In this document: positions 9,363-18,944 of the stretch, piece by piece
Layout of the letters: every line of letters begins with the position of its first letter
Numbering within the stretch: the stretch's first letter is position 1
From: Tessaracoccus timonensis
GTDB taxonomy: Bacteria > Actinomycetota > Actinomycetes > Propionibacteriales > Propionibacteriaceae
DNA: 64,000 nucleotides
Assembly (NCBI RefSeq): GCF_900343145.1
Contig: NZ_LT996886.1
Coordinates: forward strand, 248,001-312,000
Direction of reading: 5' to 3'
Program-made: the position numbers and the translations under genes
Notes under the pieces: model-generated
Told to the model about the DNA's origin: nothing
Databases searched by the model: none
Seen by the model: the letters and a program-made list of their open reading frames with translations, nothing else

Positions 9363-10616
9363 TCAAAGCCAGACGCCCCGCGTGTCAATCAGTGGCGCGG
9401 CCGGTCGTTGGTCTGCCGGTAGTTCCTTGAAGGGGGTGTGGTCAACCAGCAGAATCACCACGTCAGCCTCGGCACGAACGCGGTCCATGTCTGTGAGCAC
9501 GACGTTCGGGATGCCATCGAGCCCCTTAGGGAGAGCCTCGATGTTGGGCTCGACTGCGAGGATGCGAGCCCTGGGGTATCGCTCAGCCAGCTCCTTCGTG
9601 ATGCCCAGAGCGGGCGACGCGCGCATGTCGTCGATGTCCGGCTTAAACGCCAGACCCAAGCACGCAATGGCAGCGTCCTCACGATCCCCAAGAACCCCAG
9701 CCACTCGATTCATCACGTACTCGGGCTTACTGTCATTCACTTCTCGAGCGGTTCGGATCAGCCTCGCGAGCTCGGGGGTCGAAGAGACGATGAACCAAGG
9801 ATCCACGGCAATGCAATGTCCCCCGACGCCGGGCCCAGGCTGCAGAATATTCACGCGTGGGTGCTTATTGGCAAGTTCGATGAGTTCAAACACATTGATG
9901 CCCAAGTTCTCCGAGATGATGGAGAGTTCATTGGCAAAGGCGATGTTGACATCTCGGAATGCATTCTCGGTGAGCTTCGCCATCTCTGCCGTCGTCGCAT
10001 CCGTGACGTGCACTTCAGCCTCACAGAATGTCTTGTAGAGGGCGCGGGCACGCTGGCCAGCCTCGGGAGTGAGTCCCCCGACGATACGGTCATTGGTAAC
10101 GAGTTCGATCATCACCCGGCCAGGAAGCACTCGCTCGGGAGCATGGGCAAATTCAATTGTCCGGGTACCCTCAGCGCCGTCCAATGAAAGGTCGGGCCTC
10201 GCAGCGAGAATGCGAGCCGCCATGTGTTCGGTCGCTCCAGGCGGCGAAGTGGACTCGAGGATGATGAGCTCATCCCCTTCAAGCTGAGGCGCGATGTTGT
10301 CCACAGCGGCATCGATATAGGAGAGGTCAGCGTGGTGATTCGCCTTGAACGGGGTTGGTACCGCCACAATGTAGGCGGTTGCTTTGGGGGTCTCTTTTTG
10401 AGCACGCAGATTGCCGTTGGCGACATTGCGCGCTACGAAGTCAGCAAGGTCCGGCTCGATAAAGGGAACCGTGCCAGCATTCACTGCATCGACGTGCTTA
10501 TCGGAGACGTCGACGCCGACGACTTTATGGCCCCTGTCGGCCAAGATCGCAGCTGTCGGTAAACCAATATAACCCAGCCCGATTACCGCGACGCTTTCAC
10601 GTTGATGCACGTCCAT
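9363..10616 (-). CDS. wecC: UDP-N-acetyl-D-mannosamine dehydrogenase / UDP-sugar 6-dehydrogenase
   Basis: 417 aa, NAD-dependent. It oxidises C6 of a UDP-hexose to the uronic acid in two steps. The Rossmann motif is at the start (VAVIGLGYIGLPTAAILADRG) and the catalytic cysteine motif GPGVGGHCIAVDP lies near residue 262. The sequence follows the WecC/TviB type rather than Ugd (STSPPGATEH, HAPERVLPGR). It supplies an acidic sugar nucleotide for the two glycosyltransferases downstream and is the first gene of the cluster after the rplO terminator. A TAATCT hexamer on the minus strand (10650-10655) may be its -10. The exact substrate (ManNAc, GlcNAc or Glc) is not certain. Confidence 0.9.
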   Translation of the reverse strand: MDVHQRESVAVIGLGYIGLPTAAILADRGHKVVGVDVSDKHVDAVNAGTVPFIEPDLADFVARNVANGNLRAQKETPKATAYIVAVPTPFKANHHADLSYIDAAVDNIAPQLEGDELIILESTSPPGATEHMAARILAARPDLSLDGAEGTRTIEFAHAPERVLPGRVMIELVTNDRIVGGLTPEAGQRARALYKTFCEAEVHVTDATTAEMAKLTENAFRDVNIAFANELSIISENLGINVFELIELANKHPRVNILQPGPGVGGHCIAVDPWFIVSSTPELARLIRTAREVNDSKPEYVMNRVAGVLGDREDAAIACLGLAFKPDIDDMRASPALGITKELAERYPRARILAVEPNIEALPKGLDGIPNVVLTDMDRVRAEADVVILLVDHTPFKELPADQRPAAPLIDTRGVWL

Positions 10617-10700
10617 CCAAGTTCCCTATCAGTCGAGCGTGTGGGATGAAGATTAGCATCATTCAATCATCAATGCTCGACACGGACTATCAAGTCCCCT

Positions 10701-10744
10701 CCCGAGAAAACGGGAAGTGGCCGGCCCCAACAGGGACCGGCCAC
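10701..10744 (-). terminator. Hairpins ending the spc ribosomal operon
   Basis: On the minus strand after rplO there is a perfect 8-bp stem (GTGGCCGG at 10717-10724, CCGGCCAC at 10737-10744), then a second small stem (CCCG/CGGG, 10701-10714) around a T-rich loop. They separate rplO from wecC. Confidence 0.7.
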
Positions 10745-10763
10745 CCACCGCTAGTAGACGAAC

Positions 10764-11204
10764 TCAGAGCTCGTTCGCAGAGCCGCCGGCAGCAGCCAGC
10801 TTGTCCTTCGCAGAACCCGAGAACTTGTGGGCAGTCACGTTGAGCTTAACGCTCACTTCGCCCTGCCCGAGCACCTTGACGAGGTGGCCGTCGCGCACCG
10901 CGCCAGCTGCCACGAGATCGTCGACGGTCACGTCGCCGCCCTTCGGGAACAGCTCGGCGATGCGGCCGACGTTCACGACCTGGTACTCCACACGGAACGG
11001 GTTCTTGAAGCCCTTGAGCTTCGGAATCCGCATGTGCATCGGCATCTGCCCGCCCTCGAAGTTCTCAGGAACGTTCTTGCGAGCGCCAGTGCCCTTGGTG
11101 CCACGGCCTGCGGTCTTACCCTTAGACGCCTCACCGCGACCCACGCGGGTCTTGTCGGTCTTAGCGCCAGGGGCAGGACGCAGGTGATGAATCTTTACTG
11201 CCAT
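10764..11204 (-). CDS. rplO: 50S ribosomal protein L15
   Basis: 146 aa, normal length. Conserved N-terminus [21 protein letters not shown], the Gly-rich [11 protein letters not shown] region and [20 protein letters not shown] identify L15, which binds 23S rRNA late in 50S assembly. It is the last gene of this spc block. secY, adk, map and infA, which normally follow in actinobacteria, are absent here. Confidence 0.97.
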   Translation of the reverse strand: MAVKIHHLRPAPGAKTDKTRVGRGEASKGKTAGRGTKGTGARKNVPENFEGGQMPMHMRIPKLKGFKNPFRVEYQVVNVGRIAELFPKGGDVTVDDLVAAGAVRDGHLVKVLGQGEVSVKLNVTAHKFSGSAKDKLAAAGGSANEL

Positions 11205-11205
11205 G

Positions 11206-11388
11206 TCACTTCACCTCTTCAACCGTCACGAGGTGCGACACGACGTTAATCATGCCGCGCACCTCGGGGCGGTCCTCACGGACGACACTCTGGCCGACGC
11301 GCTTCAGGCCGAGCGAACGAAGGGAATCCTTCTGGTTGCTCTTGCCGTTGGCGCCGGACTTCATCTGGGTGATCTTCAGCTGTGCCAT
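11206..11388 (-). CDS. rpmD: 50S ribosomal protein L30
   Basis: 60 aa. The sequence [20 protein letters not shown], then [23 protein letters not shown], is the classic bacterial short L30. It is packed tightly between rpsE (adjacent) and rplO (1-bp gap) and is translationally coupled. Confidence 0.97.
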   Translation of the reverse strand: MAQLKITQMKSGANGKSNQKDSLRSLGLKRVGQSVVREDRPEVRGMINVVSHLVTVEEVK

Positions 11389-12000
11389 TTAGCTCGCCAC
11401 CTCTTCCTTGCTGGCGCGAAGCATCGCTGCGGGAGCGACGTCTTCGACGGGCAGCCCACGACGGCGAGCCACCTGCTCCGGCTGCTCGAGCTGCTTGAGC
11501 GCATCAACCGTGGCGTGCACCACGTTGATTGCGTTCGGCGAACCGAGCGACTTCGACAGCACATCGTGAATGCCTGCACACTCGAGCACGGCACGCACCG
11601 AGCCACCGGCGATCACACCGGTACCGGGCGTTGCCGGGCGCAGCATGACGACGCCTGCAGCCTTCTCACCCTGCACAGCGTGCGGGATGGAACGCTGGAT
11701 CATCGGCACATGGAAGAAGTGCTTCTTGGCCTCTTCCACGCCCTTAGCGATCGCGGCCGGCACCTCCTTCGCCTTGCCGTAACCCACGCCGACGGTGCCT
11801 TCACCGTCGCCCACTACGACCAGCGCAGTGAAGCTGAAGCGGCGACCGCCCTGCACCACCTTGGCGACGCGGTTGATCGCAACCACGCGCTCGAGGTACT
11901 GCTTCTTGTCATCACGAGCATTGTTGTCACGGCCACGACGATCGTCACGGCCACGACGCTCACCACCTGCGCGGTTGCCGCGCTGCTGGGTTTCACTCAT
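11389..12000 (-). CDS. rpsE: 30S ribosomal protein S5
   Basis: 203 aa. After a charged, Arg/Asp-rich N-terminal tail of about 30 residues, typical of actinobacteria, come the double-stranded-RNA-binding part ([19 protein letters not shown]) and the [13 protein letters not shown] segment of S5. S5 maintains decoding fidelity at the A site. ATG 12000 is chosen from homology (MSETQQ); upstream in-frame codons belong to the gap after rplR. Confidence 0.97.
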   Translation of the reverse strand: MSETQQRGNRAGGERRGRDDRRGRDNNARDDKKQYLERVVAINRVAKVVQGGRRFSFTALVVVGDGEGTVGVGYGKAKEVPAAIAKGVEEAKKHFFHVPMIQRSIPHAVQGEKAAGVVMLRPATPGTGVIAGGSVRAVLECAGIHDVLSKSLGSPNAINVVHATVDALKQLEQPEQVARRRGLPVEDVAPAAMLRASKEEVAS

Positions 12001-12019
12001 CGTTTCCTCTTTCGTCGGG

Positions 12020-12403
12020 TCAGAAGTCGAGGCCACCCTCGCGGGCGGCGTCGGCCAAGGCCGCGAGGCGGCCGGTGTACTTGTTACCAGCGCGGTCGAA
12101 CACGACCGCAGCAATGCCCGCATCCTTGGCGCGCGAGGCGAGCAGCGTACCCAGCTTCGCAGCCTTCTCGGACTTGGTGCCTGCCTCGTTGCGCAGGTCG
12201 GCTTCCATCGTCGACGCGGACACGAGCGTGCGACCCTGGACGTCGTCGATGACCTGTGCGTACAGGTGGCGGGGCGACCGGGTAACCACGAGACGCGGAC
12301 GCTCGGCGGTGCCGGTGATCTTCTTGCGAGCGCGAAGCTGGCGACGGGAACGCGACGCGGTCTTCGGAGCCAGCTTCTTGCCCGTGCGGAGCGAGATAGC
12401 CAT
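12020..12403 (-). CDS. rplR: 50S ribosomal protein L18
   Basis: 127 aa. [20 protein letters not shown] and the C-terminal [20 protein letters not shown] are diagnostic for L18, which carries 5S rRNA into the 50S subunit. It overlaps the rplF stop by 1 nt. Confidence 0.97.
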   Translation of the reverse strand: MAISLRTGKKLAPKTASRSRRQLRARKKITGTAERPRLVVTRSPRHLYAQVIDDVQGRTLVSASTMEADLRNEAGTKSEKAAKLGTLLASRAKDAGIAAVVFDRAGNKYTGRLAALADAAREGGLDF

Positions 12404-12945
12404 TACTTACCAGCCTTTCCAGCCTTGCGACGGACGTGCTCACCCGCGTAGCGCACACCCTTGCCCTTATAAGGCTCAGGCTTACGCAGCTTGCGGATGT
12501 TCGCGGCCGTTTCGCCGACGAGCTGCTTGTCGATGCCCTGCACAGAGAACTTCGTCTGGTTCTCGACATTGAAGGTGATACCTTCAGGGGCGTCGATGAT
12601 GACGGGGTGCGAGAAGCCGAGCGCGAACTCGAGCTGCTTCGGCCCCTTAGAAATCACACGGTAACCAACGCCGACGATCTCGAGCTTCTTCTCGTAGCCC
12701 TCGGTGACGCCGGTGATCATGTTGGCGATCAGCGTGCGGGTGAGCCCGTGGAGCGAGCGGTTTTCGCGCTCGTCGTTGGGGCGAGCCACCTGGATTGCGC
12801 CGTCGTCATTCTTGCTGACGGTGATGGGCTCCTTGACGGTGAACTGCAGCTCACCCTTCGGCCCCTTCACACCGACGTGCTGTCCATCGAGCGTGACCGT
12901 AACGCCGTTCGGCACGGTGACGGGGTACTTACCAATACGAGACAT
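12403..12945 (-). CDS. rplF: 50S ribosomal protein L6
   Basis: 180 aa. [15 protein letters not shown] start and the C-terminal motif [15 protein letters not shown] are hallmarks of L6, which sits near the GTPase centre of the 50S subunit. Normal length and position in the spc operon. Confidence 0.97.
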   Translation of the reverse strand: MSRIGKYPVTVPNGVTVTLDGQHVGVKGPKGELQFTVKEPITVSKNDDGAIQVARPNDERENRSLHGLTRTLIANMITGVTEGYEKKLEIVGVGYRVISKGPKQLEFALGFSHPVIIDAPEGITFNVENQTKFSVQGIDKQLVGETAANIRKLRKPEPYKGKGVRYAGEHVRRKAGKAGK

Positions 12946-12962
12946 GGTTCATCTACCTCCTG

Positions 12963-13367
12963 TCACCACACGTAGGCGAGCACTTCGCCGCCCACGGATT
13001 GAGCCTTGGCCTGCTTGTCAGTCAGCAGCCCCTGCGAGGTGGAAATGATGGCGATACCGAGACCGCCAAGCACCCGAGGTAGCTGGTTCGCTTTCGCGTA
13101 GACGCGAAGCCCCGGCTTGCTGATACGACGCAGCCCAGCGATGGAACGCTCACGGGAGTCGCCATACTTCAGGGTCACCTTCAACACCTTGCCGACCTGG
13201 CCTTCAACCTCGGTCTGCTCGAAATCGGAGATGTAGCCCTCTGCCTTCAGGATCTCGGCGATCCCGACCTTGATCTTGGACGACGGCATCGACGTCGAAT
13301 CCAAGTACGCCTGATTGGCGTTGCGCAGACGCGTCAACATGTCTGCGATGGGGTCAGTCATTGTCAT
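12963..13367 (-). CDS. rpsH: 30S ribosomal protein S8
   Basis: 134 aa. [15 protein letters not shown] and the C-terminal [17 protein letters not shown] are diagnostic. S8 binds helix 21 of 16S rRNA and in many bacteria represses the spc operon by binding its mRNA. GTCATG at 13367 is preferred to the ATG two codons later because AGAGG lies 8 nt upstream. Confidence 0.97.
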   Translation of the reverse strand: MTMTDPIADMLTRLRNANQAYLDSTSMPSSKIKVGIAEILKAEGYISDFEQTEVEGQVGKVLKVTLKYGDSRERSIAGLRRISKPGLRVYAKANQLPRVLGGLGIAIISTSQGLLTDKQAKAQSVGGEVLAYVW

Positions 13368-13446
13368 GACCTGTACCTCTTTCTCGCGCCGGTTTCCTTA
13401 ATGCTCAGGACCTGTCGCGTTCATGATGTTGGTTAGACGGTGGGAC

Positions 13447-13632
13447 TCACCAGGACGACTTGGTGACGCCCGGCAGTTCGCCTGCGTGCGCCAGCTCGCG
13501 CAAGCACACGCGGCACAGGCCAAACTTGCGGTAGACCGACTTCGGTCGTCCGCACTTCTGGCAGCGGGTGTAGGCGCGCACGCCGAACTTCGGCTTGCGG
13601 GCCTGCTTGACTTTGAGTGCAGTCTTAGCCAT
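13447..13632 (-). CDS. rpsN: 30S ribosomal protein S14, zinc-binding type Z
   Basis: 61 aa with two CxxC pairs (CQKC and CRVC), the zinc-ribbon form of S14. The protein joins the 30S head late in assembly. This C+ form is the housekeeping copy; many actinobacteria keep a longer zinc-free paralogue elsewhere for zinc starvation, which is not in this window. Confidence 0.97.
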   Translation of the reverse strand: MAKTALKVKQARKPKFGVRAYTRCQKCGRPKSVYRKFGLCRVCLRELAHAGELPGVTKSSW

Positions 13633-13641
13633 GCCTCAGCC

Positions 13642-14253
13642 TCACTTCTTCTTCTTGGCGTAGTAAGCCGGGCCACGCTTGGCCTTGGGCTTCTTCGGAT
13701 CGTCCTTGGCCTTGAACGGGAATCCAAGGTGCTTCAGCAGCGCGCGACCTTCGACGTCGTTCGTCGCGGTGGTGACGAACGTGATGTCCATGCCGCGCAC
13801 GCGGTCGATCTTGTCCGGGTCGATTTCAAGGAACATGACCTGCTCGTTGAGACCGAAGGTGTAGTTACCCTGGCCATCGAACTGGCGGCCGTTGAGTCCG
13901 CGGAAGTCGCGGATTCGGGGCAGCGCCAGGGTGAGCAGACGGTCAGCGAACTCCCACATGCGATCGCCACGCAGCGTGACGTGGCAGCCGATGGGCTGGC
14001 CTTCGCGCAGCTTGAACTGGGCGATGGACTTGCGAGCCTTCGTCACCGCAGGCTTCTGGCCGGTGATAGCGGTGAGGTCACGGATCGCGCCGTCGATGAT
14101 CTTCGAGTCGCGAGCAGCCTCACCGACGCCCATGTTGACGACAACCTTCGTCAGGCCGGGGACCTGCATGGGGTTCTCGTACTTGAACTCCTCCTGCAGG
14201 GCCGCAACGATCGTCTCGCGGTACTGCTTCTTCAGGCGGGGCATCTCAGTCAT
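13642..14253 (-). CDS. rplE: 50S ribosomal protein L5
   Basis: 203 aa. [27 protein letters not shown] and the C-terminal MDITFVTTA region identify L5, which contacts 5S rRNA and the P-site tRNA. A Lys-rich tail ([10 protein letters not shown]) extends the C-terminus slightly beyond the usual about 185 residues, which is common in actinobacteria. The start overlaps the rplX stop by 1 nt. Confidence 0.97.
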   Translation of the reverse strand: MTEMPRLKKQYRETIVAALQEEFKYENPMQVPGLTKVVVNMGVGEAARDSKIIDGAIRDLTAITGQKPAVTKARKSIAQFKLREGQPIGCHVTLRGDRMWEFADRLLTLALPRIRDFRGLNGRQFDGQGNYTFGLNEQVMFLEIDPDKIDRVRGMDITFVTTATNDVEGRALLKHLGFPFKAKDDPKKPKAKRGPAYYAKKKK

Positions 14254-14621
14254 CAGATCTCCTCCCCAGTAGCGCGGGCGATACGGACGGAACGCTCCGA
14301 CTTGTACTCCGAGCCGTCGGGGCGAGTCTTAGTAACTTCGACGCGCTTGTAGCCGACGCGAGTGACCACGTCCTTGCCGTCCTTCTTCACCACAAGCTGC
14401 ACGTTCGACACGTGGATGGGCGCTTCGGCGGTGATAATGCCGCCCTCAATCTTTCGCCCGGTGCCGGTCTGCTGCTCACGACGGTGCTGCTTGACGACGT
14501 TCACACCCTGCACGGTGACCTTCTGGTCGTCCGGGTACACAGCGATGATCTCGCCTGTCACGCCCTTGTCCTTGCCTGCGATGACCCGAACCTGGTCACC
14601 CTTCTTCACGTGAAACGCCAT
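14253..14621 (-). CDS. rplX: 50S ribosomal protein L24
   Basis: 122 aa. The KOW motif is clear ([19 protein letters not shown]), followed by [13 protein letters not shown]24 initiates 50S assembly near the tunnel exit. It is closely packed 1 bp after rplN. Confidence 0.97.
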   Translation of the reverse strand: MAFHVKKGDQVRVIAGKDKGVTGEIIAVYPDDQKVTVQGVNVVKQHRREQQTGTGRKIEGGIITAEAPIHVSNVQLVVKKDGKDVVTRVGYKRVEVTKTRPDGSEYKSERSVRIARATGEEI

Positions 14622-14622
14622 G

Positions 14623-14991
14623 TCAGATCACCTCCGGAGCGAGGGACACGATGCGCATGAACTTCTTGTCGCGCAGTTCGCGGGCCACGGGACCGAAGAT
14701 ACGGGTACCGCGGGGCTCGCCGTCGTTCCTGAGCAGGACGGCGGCGTTCTCGTCGAACTTGATGTAGGAACCATCAGGGCGACGGCTTTCCTTACGCTGG
14801 CGGACGATAACGGCCTTGACGACCTCGCCCTTCTTGACGGTGCCGCCAGGGATAGCGTCCTTGACGGTGGCGACGATGGTGTCGCCCAGATATGCGTAGC
14901 GGCGTCCAGAGCCACCGAGCACACGGATGCAGAGGAGCTCCTTTGCACCGGTGTTGTCGGCGACCTTCAGCCGCGACTCTTGCTGAATCAT
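14623..14991 (-). CDS. rplN: 50S ribosomal protein L14
   Basis: 122 aa. [19 protein letters not shown] and the C-terminal [19 protein letters not shown] are textbook L14. ATG 14991 with AAGGAG 7 nt upstream fixes the start; the open frame continues upstream without meaning. This is the first gene of the spc half after the inserted sugar transporter and must have its own promoter or be read from it. Confidence 0.97.
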   Translation of the reverse strand: MIQQESRLKVADNTGAKELLCIRVLGGSGRRYAYLGDTIVATVKDAIPGGTVKKGEVVKAVIVRQRKESRRPDGSYIKFDENAAVLLRNDGEPRGTRIFGPVARELRDKKFMRIVSLAPEVI

Positions 14992-15208
14992 TACTTCTCC
15001 TTGTCCCACCGGTTCCAGGAACTGGCCTTGTGAAACTAGAAACGGCCCCCCTGGATTTTGCCAGGAGGTAACCCCCGCCTCGAGAGAGTGGGAGCCATGT
15101 TGCGGCCCGGGAAAGGTCCCCTCGAAAGGGCACAGACCCAAAGCAACTTGCCCATGTTAACGCAGCCAGGCGCGAGCGCCTAATCGCTGGCGGGCCGGGC
15201 TGCCGGGC
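14992..15208 (-). promoter_or_regulatory. rplN leader with hairpin and possible promoter
   Basis: About 217 bp between the sugar permease stop and rplN. On the minus strand a CCTGG/CCAGG stem-loop lies about 55 nt before the rplN start, and a TTAACAT block upstream could supply a -10, with no good -35. The leader is long and GC-rich, as upstream of other ribosomal genes here. The promoter assignment is weak. Confidence 0.35.
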
Positions 15209-16090
15209 TCAGCGCTGCGAACCTGCCAGCAGTGCCTGCACGAAGTAGCGCTGGAACGCGAAGAACACGATCAGCGGCACGATCATCGACAGGAACGCGC
15301 CGGCCGAGAGCACATCGATGTTGGATCCGAACTGGCGTAGCTGCTGCTGAATGGCGACGGTCAACGGCGCGGAGTCACCCGAGGTGAAGATCAGCGCGAC
15401 GAGCATGTCGTTCCAGGTCCAGAGGAACTGGAAGATCGCGAGCGACGCGATCGCCGGCAGCCCCAGTGGCAACACGATGCGGATGAACACCATCCAGTCG
15501 CTGGCGCCGTCCACACGCGCGGCCTCGAGGAGTTCCGTCGGGAACTGTGTGAAGAAGTTACGCAACAGGAAGATGGCGAACGGCAGGCCAAACGCGATGT
15601 GGAACAGGATCACGCCCAACACGTCGCCGAAAATCCCCAGTGCGCCGAACAGCCCGGCGAGCGGAATCAGCGCCACCTGAATCGGCACAGCGAGCAAGAT
15701 GACCACGACGATGAACAGCGCGTCGCGACCAGGAAACTTGAGGAACGCGAACGCATAGGCCGCGAGCGCGCCGATGACAACCACGAAGAACGTGGACGGC
15801 ACCGCGATGACGACGGTATTCCAGAACGACCCGGTGATCGTGGGGTTCTGCAGTAGATTCACGTAGTTATCGAGCGTGAGTTGCGCAGGCTTCGTGAAGA
15901 CGGTCCACCATCCGGAGGCGGCGTTGTCGCCAGCGCTTCGAAGCGAGGTCAGCAACAGACCCAGCGTGGGCACCATCCAGAAGACAGCCACGATTGCCAA
16001 GACGACGTTGACCACAGCCTTGCCAACACTGGCTGCGAAGCGCAGCGTGCGCTTGTCGCGCTTGCGCGACGGGCTTGCGGGAGAAGTCAT
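15209..16090 (-). CDS. Carbohydrate ABC transporter permease, MalG/LacG type
   Basis: 293 aa with about six transmembrane helices and the EAA loop (EAARVDGASDWMVFIRIVLP) that docks the ATPase. It forms the translocation channel with the permease encoded immediately upstream (4-nt overlap). MalG-type proteins end the sugar importer operon. No ATPase gene is linked, as is usual in actinobacteria, where a shared MsiK-type ATPase serves many CUT1 importers. The sugar is unknown. Confidence 0.9.
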   Translation of the reverse strand: MTSPASPSRKRDKRTLRFAASVGKAVVNVVLAIVAVFWMVPTLGLLLTSLRSAGDNAASGWWTVFTKPAQLTLDNYVNLLQNPTITGSFWNTVVIAVPSTFFVVVIGALAAYAFAFLKFPGRDALFIVVVILLAVPIQVALIPLAGLFGALGIFGDVLGVILFHIAFGLPFAIFLLRNFFTQFPTELLEAARVDGASDWMVFIRIVLPLGLPAIASLAIFQFLWTWNDMLVALIFTSGDSAPLTVAIQQQLRQFGSNIDVLSAGAFLSMIVPLIVFFAFQRYFVQALLAGSQR

Positions 16091-17427
16091 GAGCGCTCCT
16101 CCTTAAAACGCCGAACGTTGATAATCATGCTGGGCAACACCAGGATGAGCAGCAAGACGGCGAGCGCCGAACCCAAACCGAAGTGCTGTCCGCCGCCGAA
16201 GGACTGCGTCCACATCTCGACGGCAATAACATTGGCTGCCGGTTTCGACGTACCCGGCGGAATGACGTACACAAGGTCGAAGATCTTCAGCACGTTGATG
16301 ATGAGTGTGACGAACACCACGACGAGCACCGGAGCGAGCAACGGCGCGGTGATTCTGGTGAAGACCTTCCATTCGTTCGCGCCGTCCATCCGTGCGGCCT
16401 CTTGGAGCGAGCGGTCCATCGCGGAGAGCCCGGACGCGATCATCACCATGGCGAAGCCGGCCCAAATCCAAATGTAGGAGAGCATCACGACGGCATTGAT
16501 GAAGGTCGAACCTAGCCAACTCACGCCCTGAGCGCCTTGCGAAAAGTTCGACGCAGGAAGCGCCACCTTGTACTGACCGCCGGATTCCAAGCCGTCGATC
16601 ACGAACGTGCCGTCCGGATTCGTCTTGGCGTGGCCGGCCACCTTACCTTGGGCATCGACGGCGTCCACCCTGATGCCGGGCAGCCCGCGCTTACCCTCGT
16701 CAATCTGGCCCTGTTCTCCCCCGCCGCCGCGGATCACGTCGAGCCATACCGTGCCTGCGATCTGTGTGTCCCTAGGTGCCGGGCTTTCGACGGCCTGCAC
16801 CGCCTCTTCAGGAACGTTGTCTTGCTTGATGGCGATCAGGGGGAAATGCTGCACCTCCCCCGCACGCACCTGGTTATCAGAGGCGATGATGCCCGCTTCC
16901 GCCCCGATACCTACGTCCTTGCGCGGTTTCGCGCCTGGATAATGCGCAGCGTCGTTGAACCACCCATCGACGGCCACCACCGCCGCGTTCACTGTGCCTA
17001 GCTTCGGGTCTTCTTGGAACATCGAGCGGAAGATCACACCGGCGGCCAGCATCGAGATAGCCATGGGCATGAACACGATGAGCTTGAAGGCAGTCTTCCA
17101 CCGGATCTTGTCCAGCAACACCGCGAAAATGAGCCCCAGGATGGTGCAGGCCGCCGGAGCGACGAGCACCCACAAGATGTTGTTGCGGATGGCCATGAAG
17201 GTGGTCTCGTTGGTGAACATCGTGACGTAGTTGTCCCAACCAACGAATTCGTCTCCCGACTTGCTGTAGAACGAGCGCACCACCGTGAAGATCACGGGGT
17301 ACACCACGAGTGCTCCCAGCATCACCATTGCCGGGAGCAGAAACGACGCGACGGTGAGCCACCGCCTCACGGACCATCGTTGCCGTGAGGCGGTGCGCCC
17401 ACCTGCAGTTCGCGGTGAATCTGCCAT
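16087..17427 (-). CDS. Carbohydrate ABC transporter permease, MalF type, with large extracytoplasmic insert
   Basis: 446 aa, against about 300 for typical CUT1 permeases. Helices lie near residues 24-50, 82-105 and 114-134. A soluble insert follows at about 136-305, then the core helices and the EAA loop (EAARMDGANEWKVFTRITAP, about 343-362). The insert contains a Gly-rich beta segment at about 223-292 (GTVWLDVI, GLPGIRVDAVDAQGKV, TNPDGTFVIDGL) resembling CnaB/SdrD-B or carboxypeptidase-regulatory folds. By position it corresponds to the periplasmic P2 loop of E. coli MalF, which contacts the binding protein, but the fold appears different. The gene lies 1 bp from the binding-protein gene. 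Confidence 0.9.
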   Translation of the reverse strand: MADSPRTAGGRTASRQRWSVRRWLTVASFLLPAMVMLGALVVYPVIFTVVRSFYSKSGDEFVGWDNYVTMFTNETTFMAIRNNILWVLVAPAACTILGLIFAVLLDKIRWKTAFKLIVFMPMAISMLAAGVIFRSMFQEDPKLGTVNAAVVAVDGWFNDAAHYPGAKPRKDVGIGAEAGIIASDNQVRAGEVQHFPLIAIKQDNVPEEAVQAVESPAPRDTQIAGTVWLDVIRGGGGEQGQIDEGKRGLPGIRVDAVDAQGKVAGHAKTNPDGTFVIDGLESGGQYKVALPASNFSQGAQGVSWLGSTFINAVVMLSYIWIWAGFAMVMIASGLSAMDRSLQEAARMDGANEWKVFTRITAPLLAPVLVVVFVTLIINVLKIFDLVYVIPPGTSKPAANVIAVEMWTQSFGGGQHFGLGSALAVLLLILVLPSMIINVRRFKEERS

Positions 17428-18798
17428 TTACTTGTATGCGGACACCGCTGCGGCCTCGAGCCGCTTCATGGCGCCTGCAACGTCGGACGGGTTCTCGTAG
17501 AACGTGATGAGCTCCTGCCAGAAGCCCTGGCCCTCCGTGCCGCCGAATGCCGACGGAGTGAGGTCGGACATGTCGAAGCGGAAGTCTTCCGCGTTCACCA
17601 GCGCCTCAGCGATCTGCTTCGAGGTCTCGTCGGGGTACAGCGACGTGTCGACGGCCTTGTTCGGCGAGGTGAGGCCGCCGTTCGGGATCCACTCAGCCGC
17701 GGACTCCGGCGAAGCGAGGAACTTCATGAACGCGTTGGCTGCTTCATCTTCAGTGAACTGCACCGCGACGTCACCGGCTCCCATGACGGCCGGGGCGGAG
17801 CCCTTCACCGACGGGAAGTCGAAGAACTTGGCGGTCTCGCCGACGGTGGAGTTGCCGTCTGCGGTAATGTTGCCCGCCACGAAGTCGCCTTCGTAGACGG
17901 TGCCCGCCTTCGGATCAGCGCCGAACGTCTCGGTCACGCTGGTCGGGAAGTCGCGCTGGCCACCGCCGGGCTGCACCACATCGGAGCCCCACAGCTTGCC
18001 GAGAATCTCGAGGGTCTCCTTCACCGAATCATCGGTCCAGGGGACCTCGTGCTTGGTGAGCTGATCGTACTTCTCGGGGCCGGCCACACGCAGGTAGACG
18101 TTCTCGAACCAGTCGGTGAGCGGCCAGCCCTTATCAGCGCCAACGGAGATGCCTGCGTAGCCCGCGTCGCGGATGAGGCCCAGCTGCTCCACGAAGGCGT
18201 CCCAGTCTTCTGCGGCCTTCTTCGGGTCGGCGCCAGCCTCATCCCAGATGGTGGTGTTGTACCACATCGTCGACTTGTTGGCTGCCTTGAACCAGACGCC
18301 GTAGTTCTTGTCTTCGACGCTACCGAGGTCAATCCACGACTCCGAGTAGTTCTCCTTGACGACGGCTTGCACGTCCTCTGAGAGCGGCTTGATGTTGCCG
18401 TCCTTGGCGAGGCTCTGCAGCAGCGCAGGCTGGGCGATGACCGCAACATCGGGTGGGTTTCCACCCTCCAGGCGGGTCTGAATGAAGGTAGGACCGTTAT
18501 CGCCGAACGACTCGTACTTCACCTCGGCGCCGGTGAGCTCCTGGAATTTCGCCAGGACCTTCTCGAAGTTCTTCTGCTCGTCACCCGACCATGCAGCGAC
18601 GACGTTCAGGGTCTTGCCCTTCAGATCGGGGTAGTCCGACGCTGGTGCTTCGCTCTCCTGCGAGGACGAGGCATCGTCGGAGCTCTCAGGCGCTGCTGAA
18701 GAACCCCCTCCGGAGCCACCCGACGAGCACGCCCCAACGAGTGCGAGACTTGCGGCTGCCAGGCTTGCGAGCACTGCTTTGAATCTGTTGGTCTTCAT
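17428..18798 (-). CDS. Sugar-binding lipoprotein of an ABC importer (CUT1 family)
   Basis: 456 aa extracellular solute-binding protein. The signal peptide ends in a lipobox (LVGAC) and a Gly/Ser/Asp linker, so the mature protein is a lipid-anchored receptor. The body has the family-1 SBP pattern (TLNVVAAWSGDEQKNFEKVL near the start, then NPPDVAVIAQPALL). ATG 18798 has GGAGGAGA 5 nt upstream. It is the first gene of the three-gene importer, set between rpsQ and rplN. The substrate is probably an oligosaccharide but is not determined. Confidence 0.92.
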   Translation of the reverse strand: MKTNRFKAVLASLAAASLALVGACSSGGSGGGSSAAPESSDDASSSQESEAPASDYPDLKGKTLNVVAAWSGDEQKNFEKVLAKFQELTGAEVKYESFGDNGPTFIQTRLEGGNPPDVAVIAQPALLQSLAKDGNIKPLSEDVQAVVKENYSESWIDLGSVEDKNYGVWFKAANKSTMWYNTTIWDEAGADPKKAAEDWDAFVEQLGLIRDAGYAGISVGADKGWPLTDWFENVYLRVAGPEKYDQLTKHEVPWTDDSVKETLEILGKLWGSDVVQPGGGQRDFPTSVTETFGADPKAGTVYEGDFVAGNITADGNSTVGETAKFFDFPSVKGSAPAVMGAGDVAVQFTEDEAANAFMKFLASPESAAEWIPNGGLTSPNKAVDTSLYPDETSKQIAEALVNAEDFRFDMSDLTPSAFGGTEGQGFWQELITFYENPSDVAGAMKRLEAAAVSAYK

Positions 18799-18870
18799 TG
18801 ATCTCCTCCACTTGGCGCGACGCGAGGACCAACACTACAGTTGATTCCTCAATCGGTCTACGCACCGAGA

Positions 18871-18876
18871 AGTATA
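18871..18876 (-). promoter_or_regulatory. Probable -10 of the sugar importer operon
   Basis: TATACT on the minus strand, about 73 nt before the SBP start, with only a weak -35. A small inverted repeat TTGATTCCTCAA (18841-18852) lies between it and the gene and could be an operator. Confidence 0.4.
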
Positions 18877-18904
18877 TCCAACACTCGCCTCTCGCACTAC
18901 ATAC

Positions 18905-18944
18905 GACGGTGGCCCGCCCCCTAGGAGAGGGACGAGCCACCGTC
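18905..18944 (-). terminator. Terminator of the S10 operon after rpsQ
   Basis: A stem with 9-bp outer arms (GACGGTGGC, GCCACCGTC) plus an inner CCC/GGG pairing, 23 bp after the rpsQ stop. No strong T-run follows. It resembles the hairpin after rplL. Confidence 0.7.
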
